Notes: generated by a model from the letters alone, not told the origin. 64,000 bases of DNA from Pedobacter nanyangensis (GCF_003313505.1 NZ_QMHO01000013.1:62001-126000), one strand, 5' to 3'. Shown: positions 44,669 to 53,712, counted from the first letter of the stretch. Made by a program: numbers and translations.

Positions 44669-46495
44669 ATGAAGTTACAATTCATCGATCTCGCTATCCT
44701 CATCATTTATCTCGCCACCATGGTGCTGATTGGTTTTTACATGAAAAATAAAGCCAAACAAGACAAGGAAAGTTATCTCATGGGCGGGAAAAAGCTGCCT
44801 TGGTACATGCTGGGGCTTAGCGATGCCAGCGATATGTTCGATATCAGCGGCACCATGTGGATGGTAGCCCTATGTTTTGTTTACGGTTTCAAAAGTATTT
44901 GGATTCCTTGGTTGTGGCCGGTATTTAACCAGGTTTTTATGATGATGTTCTTGTCCAAATGGTTAAGAAGATCTAATGCAACTACAGGTGCCGAATGGCT
45001 AAAAACGCGATTTGGATTGGTGGGAAAGGGCGTAAATGGTTCGCATGCCATTGTCATTGCCTTTGCGCTCATTAGCTGCCTCGGATTTTTGGCCTACGGA
45101 TTTATTGGCTTGGGCAAATTTATCCAAGTTTTTGTGCCCTGGGATTACTTAAGGGAATACGTGCCTTTTCATATCGCTGATAAGTACGTGCCACATTTCT
45201 ATGGAATTGTGTTCACGCTGTTTGCCATGTTCTACTCCATTTTGGGAGGAATGCATAGCATTGTTTTGGGCGATGCCATCAAGTACATCATCATGACCAT
45301 GGCTTGTTTGGCCATCGGCGTAATTGCCGTACAGCATTTGTCCACTCAAAATTTAAATGTTCCTCAGGGCTGGAACAATCCTTTCTTTGGATGGAAGCTT
45401 GATCTCGACTGGAGTAAAATTGCGGCAGAGGCCAATCAGAAGATTGCTGATGATGGCTTTAGCCTTTTTGGGCTTTTCTTTACGATGATGTTGCTGAAAG
45501 GTGTTTTTGCCTCGTTGGCGGGGCCGGCACCTAATTATGATATGCAAAAAATATTGAGTACCCGAAGCCCTAAGGAAGCCAGTAAAATGACGGGTTTTGT
45601 AAGCATCGTTTTATTGCCAATCAGATACACCATGGTTACCGGGTTAACGGTGTTGGCACTTTTGTACTACAACCAAATCTATCTCAAAGACGCCAATGGA
45701 ATTACCGATTTTGAGAAGATTTTGCCGGCAACCATTAACAATTTTTTGCCGGTTGGCGTGCTTGGTTTGGTACTCACAGGCTTGCTGGGAGCATTCATGG
45801 GAACTTTCAGCGGAACGTTAAATGCGGCACAGGCTTACATCGTTAATGACATCTATTTGAAATATATCAACCCTGCGGCCCCTACTAAAAAAATCATCTC
45901 CATGAACTATATCGTAGGAGTAGTAGTAGTCGCTGCTGGCGTGTTTTTTGGTTTCTTGGCCAAAGATGTAAATGATATCCTACAATGGATTGTAGGAGGT
46001 TTGTACGGCGGCTATGTAGCCGCAAATTGCCTAAAATGGTACTGGTGGCGCTTTAATGCCAATGGTTTCTTTTGGGGAATGGCGGTAGGTGTTGGCGCAG
46101 CATTGCTGATGCCTTACGTAACCACAGGATTGCCCTTGTTTTGGTGGCCTGTGCTTTTTGTGCTTTCCCTTGTTGGTTGTGTGATAGGTACTTATGCCGC
46201 ACCGCCAACAGATATCCATGTGTTAAAATCGTTTTATAAAAATGTGAAACCTTGGGGTTTTTGGCAGCCCATTCATGAACTGGTGGCAGCCGAAGATCCT
46301 AATTTCAAGGCAAATAAAAATTTTAAGCTAGATATGTTCAACGTGGTTTTAGGGATTGTGGCCCAGCTTTGCCTAACCATATTCCCGATGTACCTGATTA
46401 CTGGGATGTATGTGCAGTTGGCAGTGAACTTGGCTGTTTTGGCCCTTATCGTAGTTATTTTAAAAAGAACCTGGTGGAATAGATTAGAAGATTAA
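44669..46495 (+). CDS. Sodium:solute symporter (SSS family), likely manno-oligosaccharide importer
   Basis: Inner membrane transporter of 608 residues with about 14 hydrophobic segments. It begins with MKLQFIDLAILIIYLATMV and LMGGKKLPWYMLGLSDASD (the SSS N-terminal signature), and has GTFSGTLNAAQAYIVNDIY later. ATG 44669 gives the correct first helix; an in-frame GTG-type start at 44606 would overlap the GH26 gene by 55 bases. By position it carries mannobiose or a similar disaccharide to the cytoplasmic GH130 and epimerase. Confidence 0.9.
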   Translation: MKLQFIDLAILIIYLATMVLIGFYMKNKAKQDKESYLMGGKKLPWYMLGLSDASDMFDISGTMWMVALCFVYGFKSIWIPWLWPVFNQVFMMMFLSKWLRRSNATTGAEWLKTRFGLVGKGVNGSHAIVIAFALISCLGFLAYGFIGLGKFIQVFVPWDYLREYVPFHIADKYVPHFYGIVFTLFAMFYSILGGMHSIVLGDAIKYIIMTMACLAIGVIAVQHLSTQNLNVPQGWNNPFFGWKLDLDWSKIAAEANQKIADDGFSLFGLFFTMMLLKGVFASLAGPAPNYDMQKILSTRSPKEASKMTGFVSIVLLPIRYTMVTGLTVLALLYYNQIYLKDANGITDFEKILPATINNFLPVGVLGLVLTGLLGAFMGTFSGTLNAAQAYIVNDIYLKYINPAAPTKKIISMNYIVGVVVVAAGVFFGFLAKDVNDILQWIVGGLYGGYVAANCLKWYWWRFNANGFFWGMAVGVGAALLMPYVTTGLPLFWWPVLFVLSLVGCVIGTYAAPPTDIHVLKSFYKNVKPWGFWQPIHELVAAEDPNFKANKNFKLDMFNVVLGIVAQLCLTIFPMYLITGMYVQLAVNLAVLALIVVILKRTWWNRLED

Positions 46496-46497
46496 AC

Positions 46498-47718
46498 ATG
46501 AAGACAAATTTCGAAGAGCGTATTTTACAGATGAGAAAGGCTCATCAACAATTGATAAAAGAGCCAAATATAAAGCTGGCAACAGAGAATGGCATCTATC
46601 ATCGATATCAAAATCCCGTGTTAACGGCTCGGCATATCCCCCTGAATTGGAGATTTGATTTTAACCCCGCAACCAACCCATTTTTGATTGAACGCTTTGG
46701 CGTGAATGCCGTGCTTAACGCTGGTGCAATCAAATTTGATGGAAAATATCTGCTTATGGCAAGGGTAGAAGGCAACGACCGGAAGTCCTTTTTCGCTATT
46801 GCCGAAAGCCCAAATGGTGTAGATCAGTTTAAGTTTTGGGATAGGCCGGTGGTAATGCCCGAAACGGATGATCCCGATACCAATATTTACGACATTAGGT
46901 TAACAGCTCATGAAGATGGTTGGATTTATGGCTTGTTCTGCACGGAAAGAAGGGATCCCAAAGCCAATCAAGGTGATCAATCTGCCGCGATAGCGCAATG
47001 CGGCATTGCCCGTACCAAAGATCTTGAAACTTGGGAACGATTGGCCGATTTAAAAACCAATTCGGCGCAACAGCGAAATGTGGTGTTGCACCCCGAGTTT
47101 GTAAATGAAAAATATGCTTTCTACACCCGTCCGCAAGATAGTTTCATTGAAGCTGGCAATGGCGGCGGAATTGGCTTTGGTTTGTCGGATACCATTGAAA
47201 ACGCACAAGTAAGGGAAGAAAAAGTGATCGATAAAAAGCAATATCACACCGTTTACGAAGCCAAAAATGGCCAGGGCCCGGCGCCAATTAAAACCACGAA
47301 AGGATGGCTGCACTTGGCACACGGCGTGCGAAATACCGCTGCGGGTTTAAGGTATGTGCTGTATATGTTCATGACTGATTTAAACGATCTGACCAAGGTA
47401 ATACATAAGCCCGCGGGCTATTTCATTGCGCCTGAAGGGATAGAAAGAGTGGGCGATGTATCTAATGTGGTTTTTGCCAATGGTTGGATATTGGATGATG
47501 ATGGAACGGTATATATTTATTACGCTTCGTCGGATACCAGAATGCACGTGGCTACCACAAGTATAGCACAATTGCTGGATTATGTAACCCACAACCCAGA
47601 AGATGGTTTACGATCGGCAACTTCTGTTCAATCCATCATCAAGCTCATAGACAATAACCAAAAAATCGACGAAGCAAAAAAGGTGCTGGTAAATTTGCAT
47701 GGAAAGGTAAGTTTGTAG
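46498..47718 (+). CDS. GH130 4-O-beta-D-mannosyl-D-glucose phosphorylase
   Basis: Phosphorolyses Man-beta-1,4-Glc to mannose-1-phosphate and glucose (EC 2.4.1.281 in the characterised Bacteroides and Ruminococcus enzymes). The 406 residues have no signal peptide. The GH130_1 core is visible: HIPLNWRFDFNP, FGVNAVLNAGAI, YLLMARVEGNDRKSFF and NIYDIRLTAHEDG, containing the proton-donor Asp of the family. Its neighbour, the 2-epimerase, supplies its substrate. Two bases separate it from both flanking genes. Confidence 0.92.
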   Translation: MKTNFEERILQMRKAHQQLIKEPNIKLATENGIYHRYQNPVLTARHIPLNWRFDFNPATNPFLIERFGVNAVLNAGAIKFDGKYLLMARVEGNDRKSFFAIAESPNGVDQFKFWDRPVVMPETDDPDTNIYDIRLTAHEDGWIYGLFCTERRDPKANQGDQSAAIAQCGIARTKDLETWERLADLKTNSAQQRNVVLHPEFVNEKYAFYTRPQDSFIEAGNGGGIGFGLSDTIENAQVREEKVIDKKQYHTVYEAKNGQGPAPIKTTKGWLHLAHGVRNTAAGLRYVLYMFMTDLNDLTKVIHKPAGYFIAPEGIERVGDVSNVVFANGWILDDDGTVYIYYASSDTRMHVATTSIAQLLDYVTHNPEDGLRSATSVQSIIKLIDNNQKIDEAKKVLVNLHGKVSL

Positions 47719-47720
47719 GC

Positions 47721-48932
47721 ATGGGGTCCATTACCATTGAACAATATCAAGAAGAATTAGCAACAGAATTAAATCACCTATTGCAATGGTGGTCGGCATA
47801 TACCGTGGATGAACAGCAGGGTGGTTTTTATGGGCAGGTTAACCATTTGAACCAAGCTGAACCCGTAGCCAAAGGATTGGTGTTGAATGCCCGCATACTC
47901 TATACTTTTTCATCGGGCTACCTGTTGACGCAAAAAAAACAGTATTTGGCGATGGCCCAACGAGCTTACCATTACCTGCTCAATTTTTTTTATGATGAAT
48001 CCAACGGAGGTTTTTTTTGGTCTTTGAGCCCAAACGGTACAATGCTGGACGGCAAAAAGCAGGTTTACGGGCAAGCTTTCGCCATTTACGCCTTAAGTGA
48101 ATACTATAAAGTTACTCAAGATCAACAGGCCCTTGAACTGGCAAAAGCCACTTATCAATTGCTTGAAAAATATAGCTACGATGAAGTGTATACGGGCTAT
48201 ATTGAAGCGCATAACCAAGCGTGGGGTGTTATAGCTGATTTGCGTTTGAGTGAGAAGGACCAAAACGAAAAAAAATCGATGAACACGCATTTGCATGTGA
48301 TAGAAGCTTATGCCAACTTGTATAGTGTTTGGCCCAATGGGGCGTTGAAAAATGCCATTGTCCAGCTATTGGACAATTTTCGGGAGCATATTGTAGATGC
48401 TAAGAACTTCCATTTACACTTGTTTTTTACGGAGGACTGGCAAGTGAAATCCTCCTTAATTTCCTTTGGGCACGATATTGAGGCCGCTTGGTTGTTGTAT
48501 GAGGCTGCGGAAATCATTAACGATCAAACGCAAATGGCCTATTTTAAACAACTGGCTTTAAAAATGGCTGATGCCGCTGGTAAAGGTTTAGCTGAAAACG
48601 GCGGATTGTTGTATGAATATGATGCGGCAACAGCTCATTGGATCAAAGAATACCATTGGTGGCCCCAAGCTGAAGCCATGGTTGGGTTTTTCAACGCTTG
48701 GCAATTAGCAAACAAGGAGCAATACCTGGAGCAATCGCTAAATAGTTGGGCGTTTGTGAGAAAATACCTCAAAGATCAGGCAAATGGCGAGTGGTTTTGG
48801 GGTGTTGACGAAAATCTAAAGCCAATGGGCGAAGTGAAAGCGGGGTTTTGGAAATGCCCTTACCATAACGGCAGGGCTTGTATGGTATTGATCAAGCGAA
48901 TTTCACAACGCACTAAACTCAAGCCTTGTTAA
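47721..48932 (+). CDS. Cellobiose 2-epimerase-like enzyme (AGE family)
   Basis: Isomerises the reducing-end sugar of a beta-1,4 disaccharide; here mannobiose to Man-beta-1,4-Glc is the expected reaction. The 403-residue (alpha/alpha)6 barrel shows NARILYTFS, YGQAFAIYALSEYY, MNTHLHVIEAYANLY (active-site His), and KEYHWWPQAEAMVGF with the second His, in the pattern of cellobiose epimerases rather than renin-binding N-acylglucosamine epimerases. It is the last gene of the operon; its final 14 bases overlap a convergent regulator gene. Confidence 0.88.
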   Translation: MGSITIEQYQEELATELNHLLQWWSAYTVDEQQGGFYGQVNHLNQAEPVAKGLVLNARILYTFSSGYLLTQKKQYLAMAQRAYHYLLNFFYDESNGGFFWSLSPNGTMLDGKKQVYGQAFAIYALSEYYKVTQDQQALELAKATYQLLEKYSYDEVYTGYIEAHNQAWGVIADLRLSEKDQNEKKSMNTHLHVIEAYANLYSVWPNGALKNAIVQLLDNFREHIVDAKNFHLHLFFTEDWQVKSSLISFGHDIEAAWLLYEAAEIINDQTQMAYFKQLALKMADAAGKGLAENGGLLYEYDAATAHWIKEYHWWPQAEAMVGFFNAWQLANKEQYLEQSLNSWAFVRKYLKDQANGEWFWGVDENLKPMGEVKAGFWKCPYHNGRACMVLIKRISQRTKLKPC

Positions 48933-49872
48933 TCTCGTCTATCAGTTTGTCGCATTCGGCAAAAGCCTGGTAAAGGTATTTGTTTCGATGTTTTTCACCT
49001 TGTCCGCTAAAAGCCATTGATTTGTTGATCAGCCCCTTGATCCAGTCCTTGGTTTGGCGGCAAAAGGCTTGGTCTTCCGTTTTCAGGTAGTTGTACGTGT
49101 TAAATCGGTTATAGCATAACATCGACTGCTCAAGATCAACCAAATAGGTAATGCCTCCCAAAACATCGCAATGGTACCAGTTAAAAGAGTGTGCGGCATC
49201 AATGGTCTTTTTACTGCCAATGGCGTACATGCTAATGTCGGTTAGGCAATAGCGCAACTGTTCAACCATGGCAATAGCTTCTGTTTTGTTGGCAATAAGC
49301 CCCGCTTCAAAACTATACCTTATTTGCTCAATCGTGCCATGTATGGTGTCTTTTGCCCATATTTCGGTGCTGGGGATTTCCAGATAAACCTGATGGAGTT
49401 CCAGCGCAATCTCCAAAATGTTTTTAGGTAATTTATCCAAATCAAATTGCTGTATGCGAGGGTTGTTTGCCCAGTAAAACAATTTGAAAGCCGTTAACGT
49501 AGGGTATTTGAAGAAGTGGAAAATAGGCACGTCATCACTGGTTACCGTGATGTGTTTTTGCTTGCTTTTTTGAATTTGTTTCATGGTGGCCAACATTTCC
49601 TTTAAATATTCCGTCATGTGTTCGGCCTGGTCGCTGTGGCTTACATAATTAAACGTAACCGTAGGTAATTGGCTGGGCTGGTATTGGAAAGATACGCCAA
49701 AACCATCAGATAGTTTGGTGATTTGCTTGATGTTTAACAGACTGGTGCCGCGTATCTTTTTATAGGCCTCGTTGGTGCTGATACCTAAAGTATCGGCTAC
49801 GCTTTGTGCCAAATTTTGATAGTTGGGTAGCGTTTGTTTGATGCGTTCGAAAAAATTGGCTTGCTCTTTCAT
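48919..49872 (-). CDS. Helix-turn-helix regulator of unknown target
   Basis: A 317-residue protein with an N-terminal helix-turn-helix (about 18-60, LAQSVADTLGISTNEAYKKI). The rest is helical and rich in aromatic residues (IFHFFKYPTLTAFKLFYWAN). This layout is common among Bacteroidota-specific DNA-binding proteins of unknown function. It overlaps the epimerase gene tail to tail by 14 bases, so the two mRNAs are complementary at their ends; whether it controls the mannan genes is unknown. Confidence 0.65.
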   Translation of the reverse strand: MKEQANFFERIKQTLPNYQNLAQSVADTLGISTNEAYKKIRGTSLLNIKQITKLSDGFGVSFQYQPSQLPTVTFNYVSHSDQAEHMTEYLKEMLATMKQIQKSKQKHITVTSDDVPIFHFFKYPTLTAFKLFYWANNPRIQQFDLDKLPKNILEIALELHQVYLEIPSTEIWAKDTIHGTIEQIRYSFEAGLIANKTEAIAMVEQLRYCLTDISMYAIGSKKTIDAAHSFNWYHCDVLGGITYLVDLEQSMLCYNRFNTYNYLKTEDQAFCRQTKDWIKGLINKSMAFSGQGEKHRNKYLYQAFAECDKLIDEINKA

Positions 49873-50080
49873 TGTTAAAAATTATTCTATCAGTAAATAT
49901 AGTAGTAAAAGAATGATTTTTAACGGTAAGGTTTATCGTTTTGTATTTTTTTAGGATTTTTTTAAAATTTTTAATTCATAAAATAATTTAAAAGATTATT
50001 TATTTGCCATTATTGTATCTTTTTAAAATTATTTGATGGTTTTTGGTTATATATTTTTGAGCATACCAATCATTAAAAAA

Positions 50081-50662
50081 ATGAAAAAAACCACGATTTT
50101 ATTAGGGTTACTATGGTGCCCTTTTCTACATGTCTCGGCTCAAAAAAATAGGGAACTAAGTTTCGATAATTTTTATTTTTTTGCACAGGTAGGGGCAATC
50201 AAGGATTATGACCTGTTTGTGCAAGCTGGTGTGTTTGTGCAATATGAAAAACATTATTTCCGATTTAGCATTGCGGACGGTACAGATGGGCAAAGTGAAA
50301 CGCAGAAGCAGTTTCATAAATCGCACAGAAACTGCGACTGTGAGGTAGAGGTTAGAGGTATTCATGCCATAAATTTCGAATATGGCAAAGTCTATAAATT
50401 TTTTAGGCGACAACAAATCAGTCTGTCTTCAGGTTTTTCAATAGTAACCAAAACAGACCCCGATGTCATTTTTAATCAGAATAAAGCGCCTTGGGAGGAT
50501 GAAAAGTTCAAAAAAAGCACTACCGTAGGACTGCCCTATGAGGTAAGATACAGTTTAATGGTCATGAAAGGAGTGGGAGTGGGCTGTTCTTATTACGGGA
50601 ATTTGAATGCCCGTAAACATTTTAACGGCGTTTCCTTGGGAGTGGCAATTGGCCTATTTTGA
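50081..50662 (+). CDS. Exported protein of unknown function
   Basis: A 193-residue protein from ATG 50081 (MKKTTILLGLLWCPF), with a signal peptide ending VSAQ. The mature part is rich in aromatic beta strands (FYFFAQVGAIKDYDLFVQAG, YEVRYSLMVMKGVGVGCSYY) and ends in phenylalanine, suggesting a small outer membrane barrel. An upstream in-frame ATG at 50033 is rejected as it disrupts the signal peptide. No family was recognised. Confidence 0.6.
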   Translation: MKKTTILLGLLWCPFLHVSAQKNRELSFDNFYFFAQVGAIKDYDLFVQAGVFVQYEKHYFRFSIADGTDGQSETQKQFHKSHRNCDCEVEVRGIHAINFEYGKVYKFFRRQQISLSSGFSIVTKTDPDVIFNQNKAPWEDEKFKKSTTVGLPYEVRYSLMVMKGVGVGCSYYGNLNARKHFNGVSLGVAIGLF

Positions 50663-50765
50663 GCAAAGTAATTTCAATGTTAAAAAGTAAAACAATAGGT
50701 TGTAAATGGGAGCGTTTCTCTATGTTTTTGCAGACCTTTGCAGAAAATAATATCCCCCTTCCTCC

Positions 50766-51950
50766 ATGTCAACAATTGCCGATAGTGCTGATTTATCCGT
50801 TAAAGAAAGTAGCAAGTATAGTAAAAAGACCATTCGTTTAGCGGTATCATTATTTTACTTTGGCCAAGGATTGGTGTTTGCCAGTTGGGCCAGTCGTATC
50901 CCCGATTTAAAAGCGGCTTTAAACCTTTCGGATGCAGCTTTGGGAAGTATCTTATTGGCATTGCCCATTGGCCAGCTAATTACCATGCCCCTTTCCGGAC
51001 GTTTGGTGGCTATCTTCGGGAGCAAGAAAATTTTAACGATGGCCACGCCGCTTTACGCACTTTGTTTAACCAATTTGGCGCTGGCAGCACATGGTTGGCA
51101 GTTAGCGTTATTTCTATTGCTATTTGGTATTTCTGGAAACCTCTGTAATATTGCGTTAAATACCCAGGCCGTTACGGCCGAAGGGCATTATGGTAAGCCT
51201 ATCATGTCTTCGTTTCATGGTTCCTGGAGCTTAGGCCTTTTCACGGGCGCATTGGTGGGGTTGTTAATGATGAACCTACATTTGACCACCACCGGGCATT
51301 TTTGGATCATTGCGGCCATAGGTTGGACACATATTTTCATCAATCACCGATTTTTACTCGTTGGAAAAACGGCACAAAAAGAAAAGCCTAAATTTTTGAC
51401 GAGGCCGCAGGGCGTTTTGGTACAGTTGGGCGTAATTGCCTTTTGTAGCATGGCTACCGAAGGGGCCATGATGGATTGGAGCGGTGTTTATTTTAAGGAA
51501 ATTGTGCATGCCCCTGTAAAATGGATCATCTTGGGATATGCCTCTTACTCGGCCATGATGACCATAGGAAGGTTTGTAGGCGATAAATTTATTGCTTCCT
51601 TTGGCAGAAAAACCATGTTGCAAATTTGTGGAGTGGTTATTTCAGCGGGCATGTTTTTATCGGTAGCCTTTCCTCAGCTGATGGTGGCAACCTTTGGATT
51701 CATGATGGTGGGTATTGGTGTTTCGGTCATTATTCCTATGACTTATACTATTGCGGGCAATAACGATAAAATTCCTTCTAGCTTGGCCATTGCCATGGTT
51801 TCAAGTATTGGCTATTTTGGATTTTTAATGGGGCCACCGTTAATTGGCTACATTTCGGAGCTGTTTAGTTTGCGCTACTCGTTTGCGGTGGTGGGCTGTT
51901 TTGGTATTTTAATCAGTTTACTGGTCAGGAAAATCAGCGCAATTAGATAA
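50766..51950 (+). CDS. MFS transporter (YbjJ-like)
   Basis: Major facilitator transporter of 394 residues with about 12 membrane segments and a cytoplasmic N-terminus of about 20 residues. The segment FASWASRIPDLKAALNLSDAALG and the loop GRLVAIFGSKKIL (motif A-like) resemble the YbjJ group of sugar or drug transporters. Substrate is not determinable. It is followed by the A+T-rich accessory region. Confidence 0.85.
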   Translation: MSTIADSADLSVKESSKYSKKTIRLAVSLFYFGQGLVFASWASRIPDLKAALNLSDAALGSILLALPIGQLITMPLSGRLVAIFGSKKILTMATPLYALCLTNLALAAHGWQLALFLLLFGISGNLCNIALNTQAVTAEGHYGKPIMSSFHGSWSLGLFTGALVGLLMMNLHLTTTGHFWIIAAIGWTHIFINHRFLLVGKTAQKEKPKFLTRPQGVLVQLGVIAFCSMATEGAMMDWSGVYFKEIVHAPVKWIILGYASYSAMMTIGRFVGDKFIASFGRKTMLQICGVVISAGMFLSVAFPQLMVATFGFMMVGIGVSVIIPMTYTIAGNNDKIPSSLAIAMVSSIGYFGFLMGPPLIGYISELFSLRYSFAVVGCFGILISLLVRKISAIR

Positions 51951-52134
51951 CTTAGCAGTAGTTGGGAGATGAGTGATTGGTTTTTGGCAATGATATATTA
52001 CTTTACACCAGTAATCATTCCTAAACCAAATATAATCTAGTATTTTAAAATATCAACCCCATTTATGGTTAACCGTAACGAATTGAAATAATTAAATGAT
52101 TTTTTTACATCTCATTTATTAAAACAAAATCATT

Positions 52135-52284
52135 ATGGCAAAAGTAGCTGCATTTCATTCGATTAAACAGAATGTTTACCATGACAACAACAAATGTACA
52201 GAAGGTAACAACATCGAAAAGGAGAATTTAAGAACAGGGACTGGTGGTAAACCCAAATGTTCACATTGTTCTAAATTAAACTAG
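52135..52284 (+). CDS. Small CxxC protein (49 residues)
   Basis: ATG 52135 to TAG 52282-52284 encodes a basic, Asn-rich protein beginning MAKVAAFHSIKQNVYHDNNK and ending KPKCSHCSKLN. A single upstream Cys (KCTEGNN) plus the terminal CxxC could form a small metal-binding knuckle. The reading frame is intact and it is followed by its own hairpin terminator. I believe similar tiny proteins occur in other Bacteroidota, but that was not checked. Confidence 0.6.
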   Translation: MAKVAAFHSIKQNVYHDNNKCTEGNNIEKENLRTGTGGKPKCSHCSKLN

Positions 52285-52316
52285 TTTAGATAATGGTTCT
52301 CGATTAATTTATGACT

Positions 52317-52349
52317 GCCCTTGGCGATGAACCAAGGGCTTTACTTTTA
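52317..52349 (+). terminator. Intrinsic terminator of the small CxxC gene
   Basis: GCCCTTGG (52317-52324) and CCAAGGGC (52332-52339), loop CGATGAA, then TTTACTTTTAT. Confidence 0.75.
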
Positions 52350-52463
52350 TAGGGTAACAGAAGTGTTTAAAACATTGGATATGTGGAAAAATACACCATC
52401 TTTAATGTTTTGTAAATCAATTAGATTTGTATTTGTAGTATAAAACAAACTACATGTAAAAAT

Positions 52464-52790
52464 ATGGCAGAGAACGAAAAAACATCGCCAAGGATTGCAT
52501 CTTTAGCATCCAAATTTTTAAAGATGGAAAATCCAAAAGTAATGACTGATGAAATGTGGAATGAAATTAAATCAGTTATAGCTTCAGCATTTACTCAAGT
52601 ACCTGATAAACCTAAAACTCGATTAGGAGATTTCTCTAAAGTCTTACCAGGAAAAAAAGAACATGAGATATTTGCTAATCAATTATTAGAAGGTTTAAAT
52701 TACTTGAAAAAAGTTGAAGAAGAAAAGAAAAAGCACATTACTTTGAATCCGAGATTGTTTACCCAAATGGGAAAAATCGGCAAAAAATAA
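52464..52790 (+). CDS. Small soluble protein of unknown function
   Basis: A 108-residue, charged, mostly helical protein starting MAENEKTSPRIASLASKFLK. It ends with a Lys-rich stretch (KVEEEKKKHITLN). No signal peptide, membrane segment or recognised domain. It is flanked by a matching terminator hairpin, so it is a single-gene unit. It sits in the A+T-rich accessory region; no function can be assigned. Confidence 0.6.
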   Translation: MAENEKTSPRIASLASKFLKMENPKVMTDEMWNEIKSVIASAFTQVPDKPKTRLGDFSKVLPGKKEHEIFANQLLEGLNYLKKVEEEKKKHITLNPRLFTQMGKIGKK

Positions 52791-52838
52791 TTTGTTTAGT
52801 TGAAATTAGTTGCTTTGTAATATGAAGAATATATAATT

Positions 52839-52872
52839 GCCCTTGATGTATTTATCAAGGGCTTTACTTTAT
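52839..52872 (+). terminator. Intrinsic terminator, twin of 52317
   Basis: GCCCTTGAT (52839-52847) and ATCAAGGGC (52854-52862), followed by TTTACTTTAT. The right arm and tail (AAGGGCTTTACTTT) are the same as at 52334-52347. Confidence 0.75.
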
Positions 52873-53294
52873 GATAATATAAAATATACAAATACTACCA
52901 CCACGGCTATAGTAGACCAGATTGATAAGAGAGAAAATAGATTTGTATTATTAATAATGCTTCCGTATCTATCTCGTTGTTTTTCATTAACTGTTGTAAT
53001 AGAAGCTTGTATTCTCGCTCTGACCATCATACGGTAATCAATAAGAAGTAGAAAACCCGAATTTATTAATGGCACTATGATGCTCCAGCTGGGAACATCT
53101 TTCCTGATTGCTATAACTGCAAAATATCCTGCGATTAATAAACTATTTAGAGCAAACAACTTGTCATGTATTCTATCGAAATATTTTTGAGTATCAGCTA
53201 TGCCTGCTTCCTCAACTCTTTCAAGTCGTTTATTCATTTCATCCATTTCCTTTTCGGTCATGATGCCCAGCTCTCTGCATTCTTCATCAGTCAT
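52869..53294 (-). CDS. Membrane protein of unknown function
   Basis: A 141-residue protein: an acidic N-terminal region (MTDEECRELGIMTEKEMDEM, about 1-40, coiled-coil-like) then three hydrophobic segments (about 48-64, 72-86, 117-140) joined by a short cytoplasmic loop. It overlaps the downstream terminator of the neighbouring gene by four bases. It starts 10 bases after a 63-residue coiled-coil gene on the same strand. No known family was recognised. Confidence 0.6.
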   Translation of the reverse strand: MTDEECRELGIMTEKEMDEMNKRLERVEEAGIADTQKYFDRIHDKLFALNSLLIAGYFAVIAIRKDVPSWSIIVPLINSGFLLLIDYRMMVRARIQASITTVNEKQRDRYGSIINNTNLFSLLSIWSTIAVVVVFVYFILS

Positions 53295-53304
53295 AGCCTT
53301 AATC

Positions 53305-53496
53305 TTATTTGTTTTTCTTTTCCAATAGTTCCACTAATCTCTTCAAAAGTTTATTATTATCTAACATTACCATTTCAAGGTTGTGTAATCTCTGATTGAC
53401 TTGTTCAAGTTCGTTATGAGTAATTGTAATCCAAGCTGTATTGGTTTCAATCATGCCAAGTGAGCTGATTATTTCATCGAATTGTTCTTCTTCCAT
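53305..53496 (-). CDS. Short coiled-coil protein
   Basis: A 63-residue protein with heptad-like hydrophobics (NELEQVNQRLHNLEMVMLDN) and a Lys-rich C-terminal helix. Lying 10 bases upstream of the membrane protein, it probably forms a two-gene unit with it. The acidic start MEEEQFDEI is normal for a soluble partner. Function unknown. Confidence 0.5.
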   Translation of the reverse strand: MEEEQFDEIISSLGMIETNTAWITITHNELEQVNQRLHNLEMVMLDNNKLLKRLVELLEKKNK

Positions 53497-53588
53497 TTTA
53501 ATAAAAGTTTTGTTGTGAGTTTAAAGAAAATAAGGTTTACAAATAAAGAGTTATAATCTATTTTTCTAGAAAAGAAATATTTATAGAT

Positions 53589-53702
53589 ATGAAATCAATA
53601 CAGATTATTCACTTATGGCTTAGACTACTGATAGTTTATTATAGGATAAAATATCAAGTATATGGAAAATACTATCAACCAATAGACGAAATAGAAATTT
53701 AA
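53589..53702 (+). CDS. Possible 37-residue ORF
   Basis: ATG 53589 to TAA 53700-53702 encodes a short peptide starting MKSIQIIHLWLRLLIVYYRI. It is hydrophobic at the start and has a polar tail. The reading frame is clean but the stretch is A+T-rich (15 G+C of 60 in 53581-53640), so it may be chance. Confidence 0.2.
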   Translation: MKSIQIIHLWLRLLIVYYRIKYQVYGKYYQPIDEIEI

Positions 53703-53712
53703 AATTTAACAA

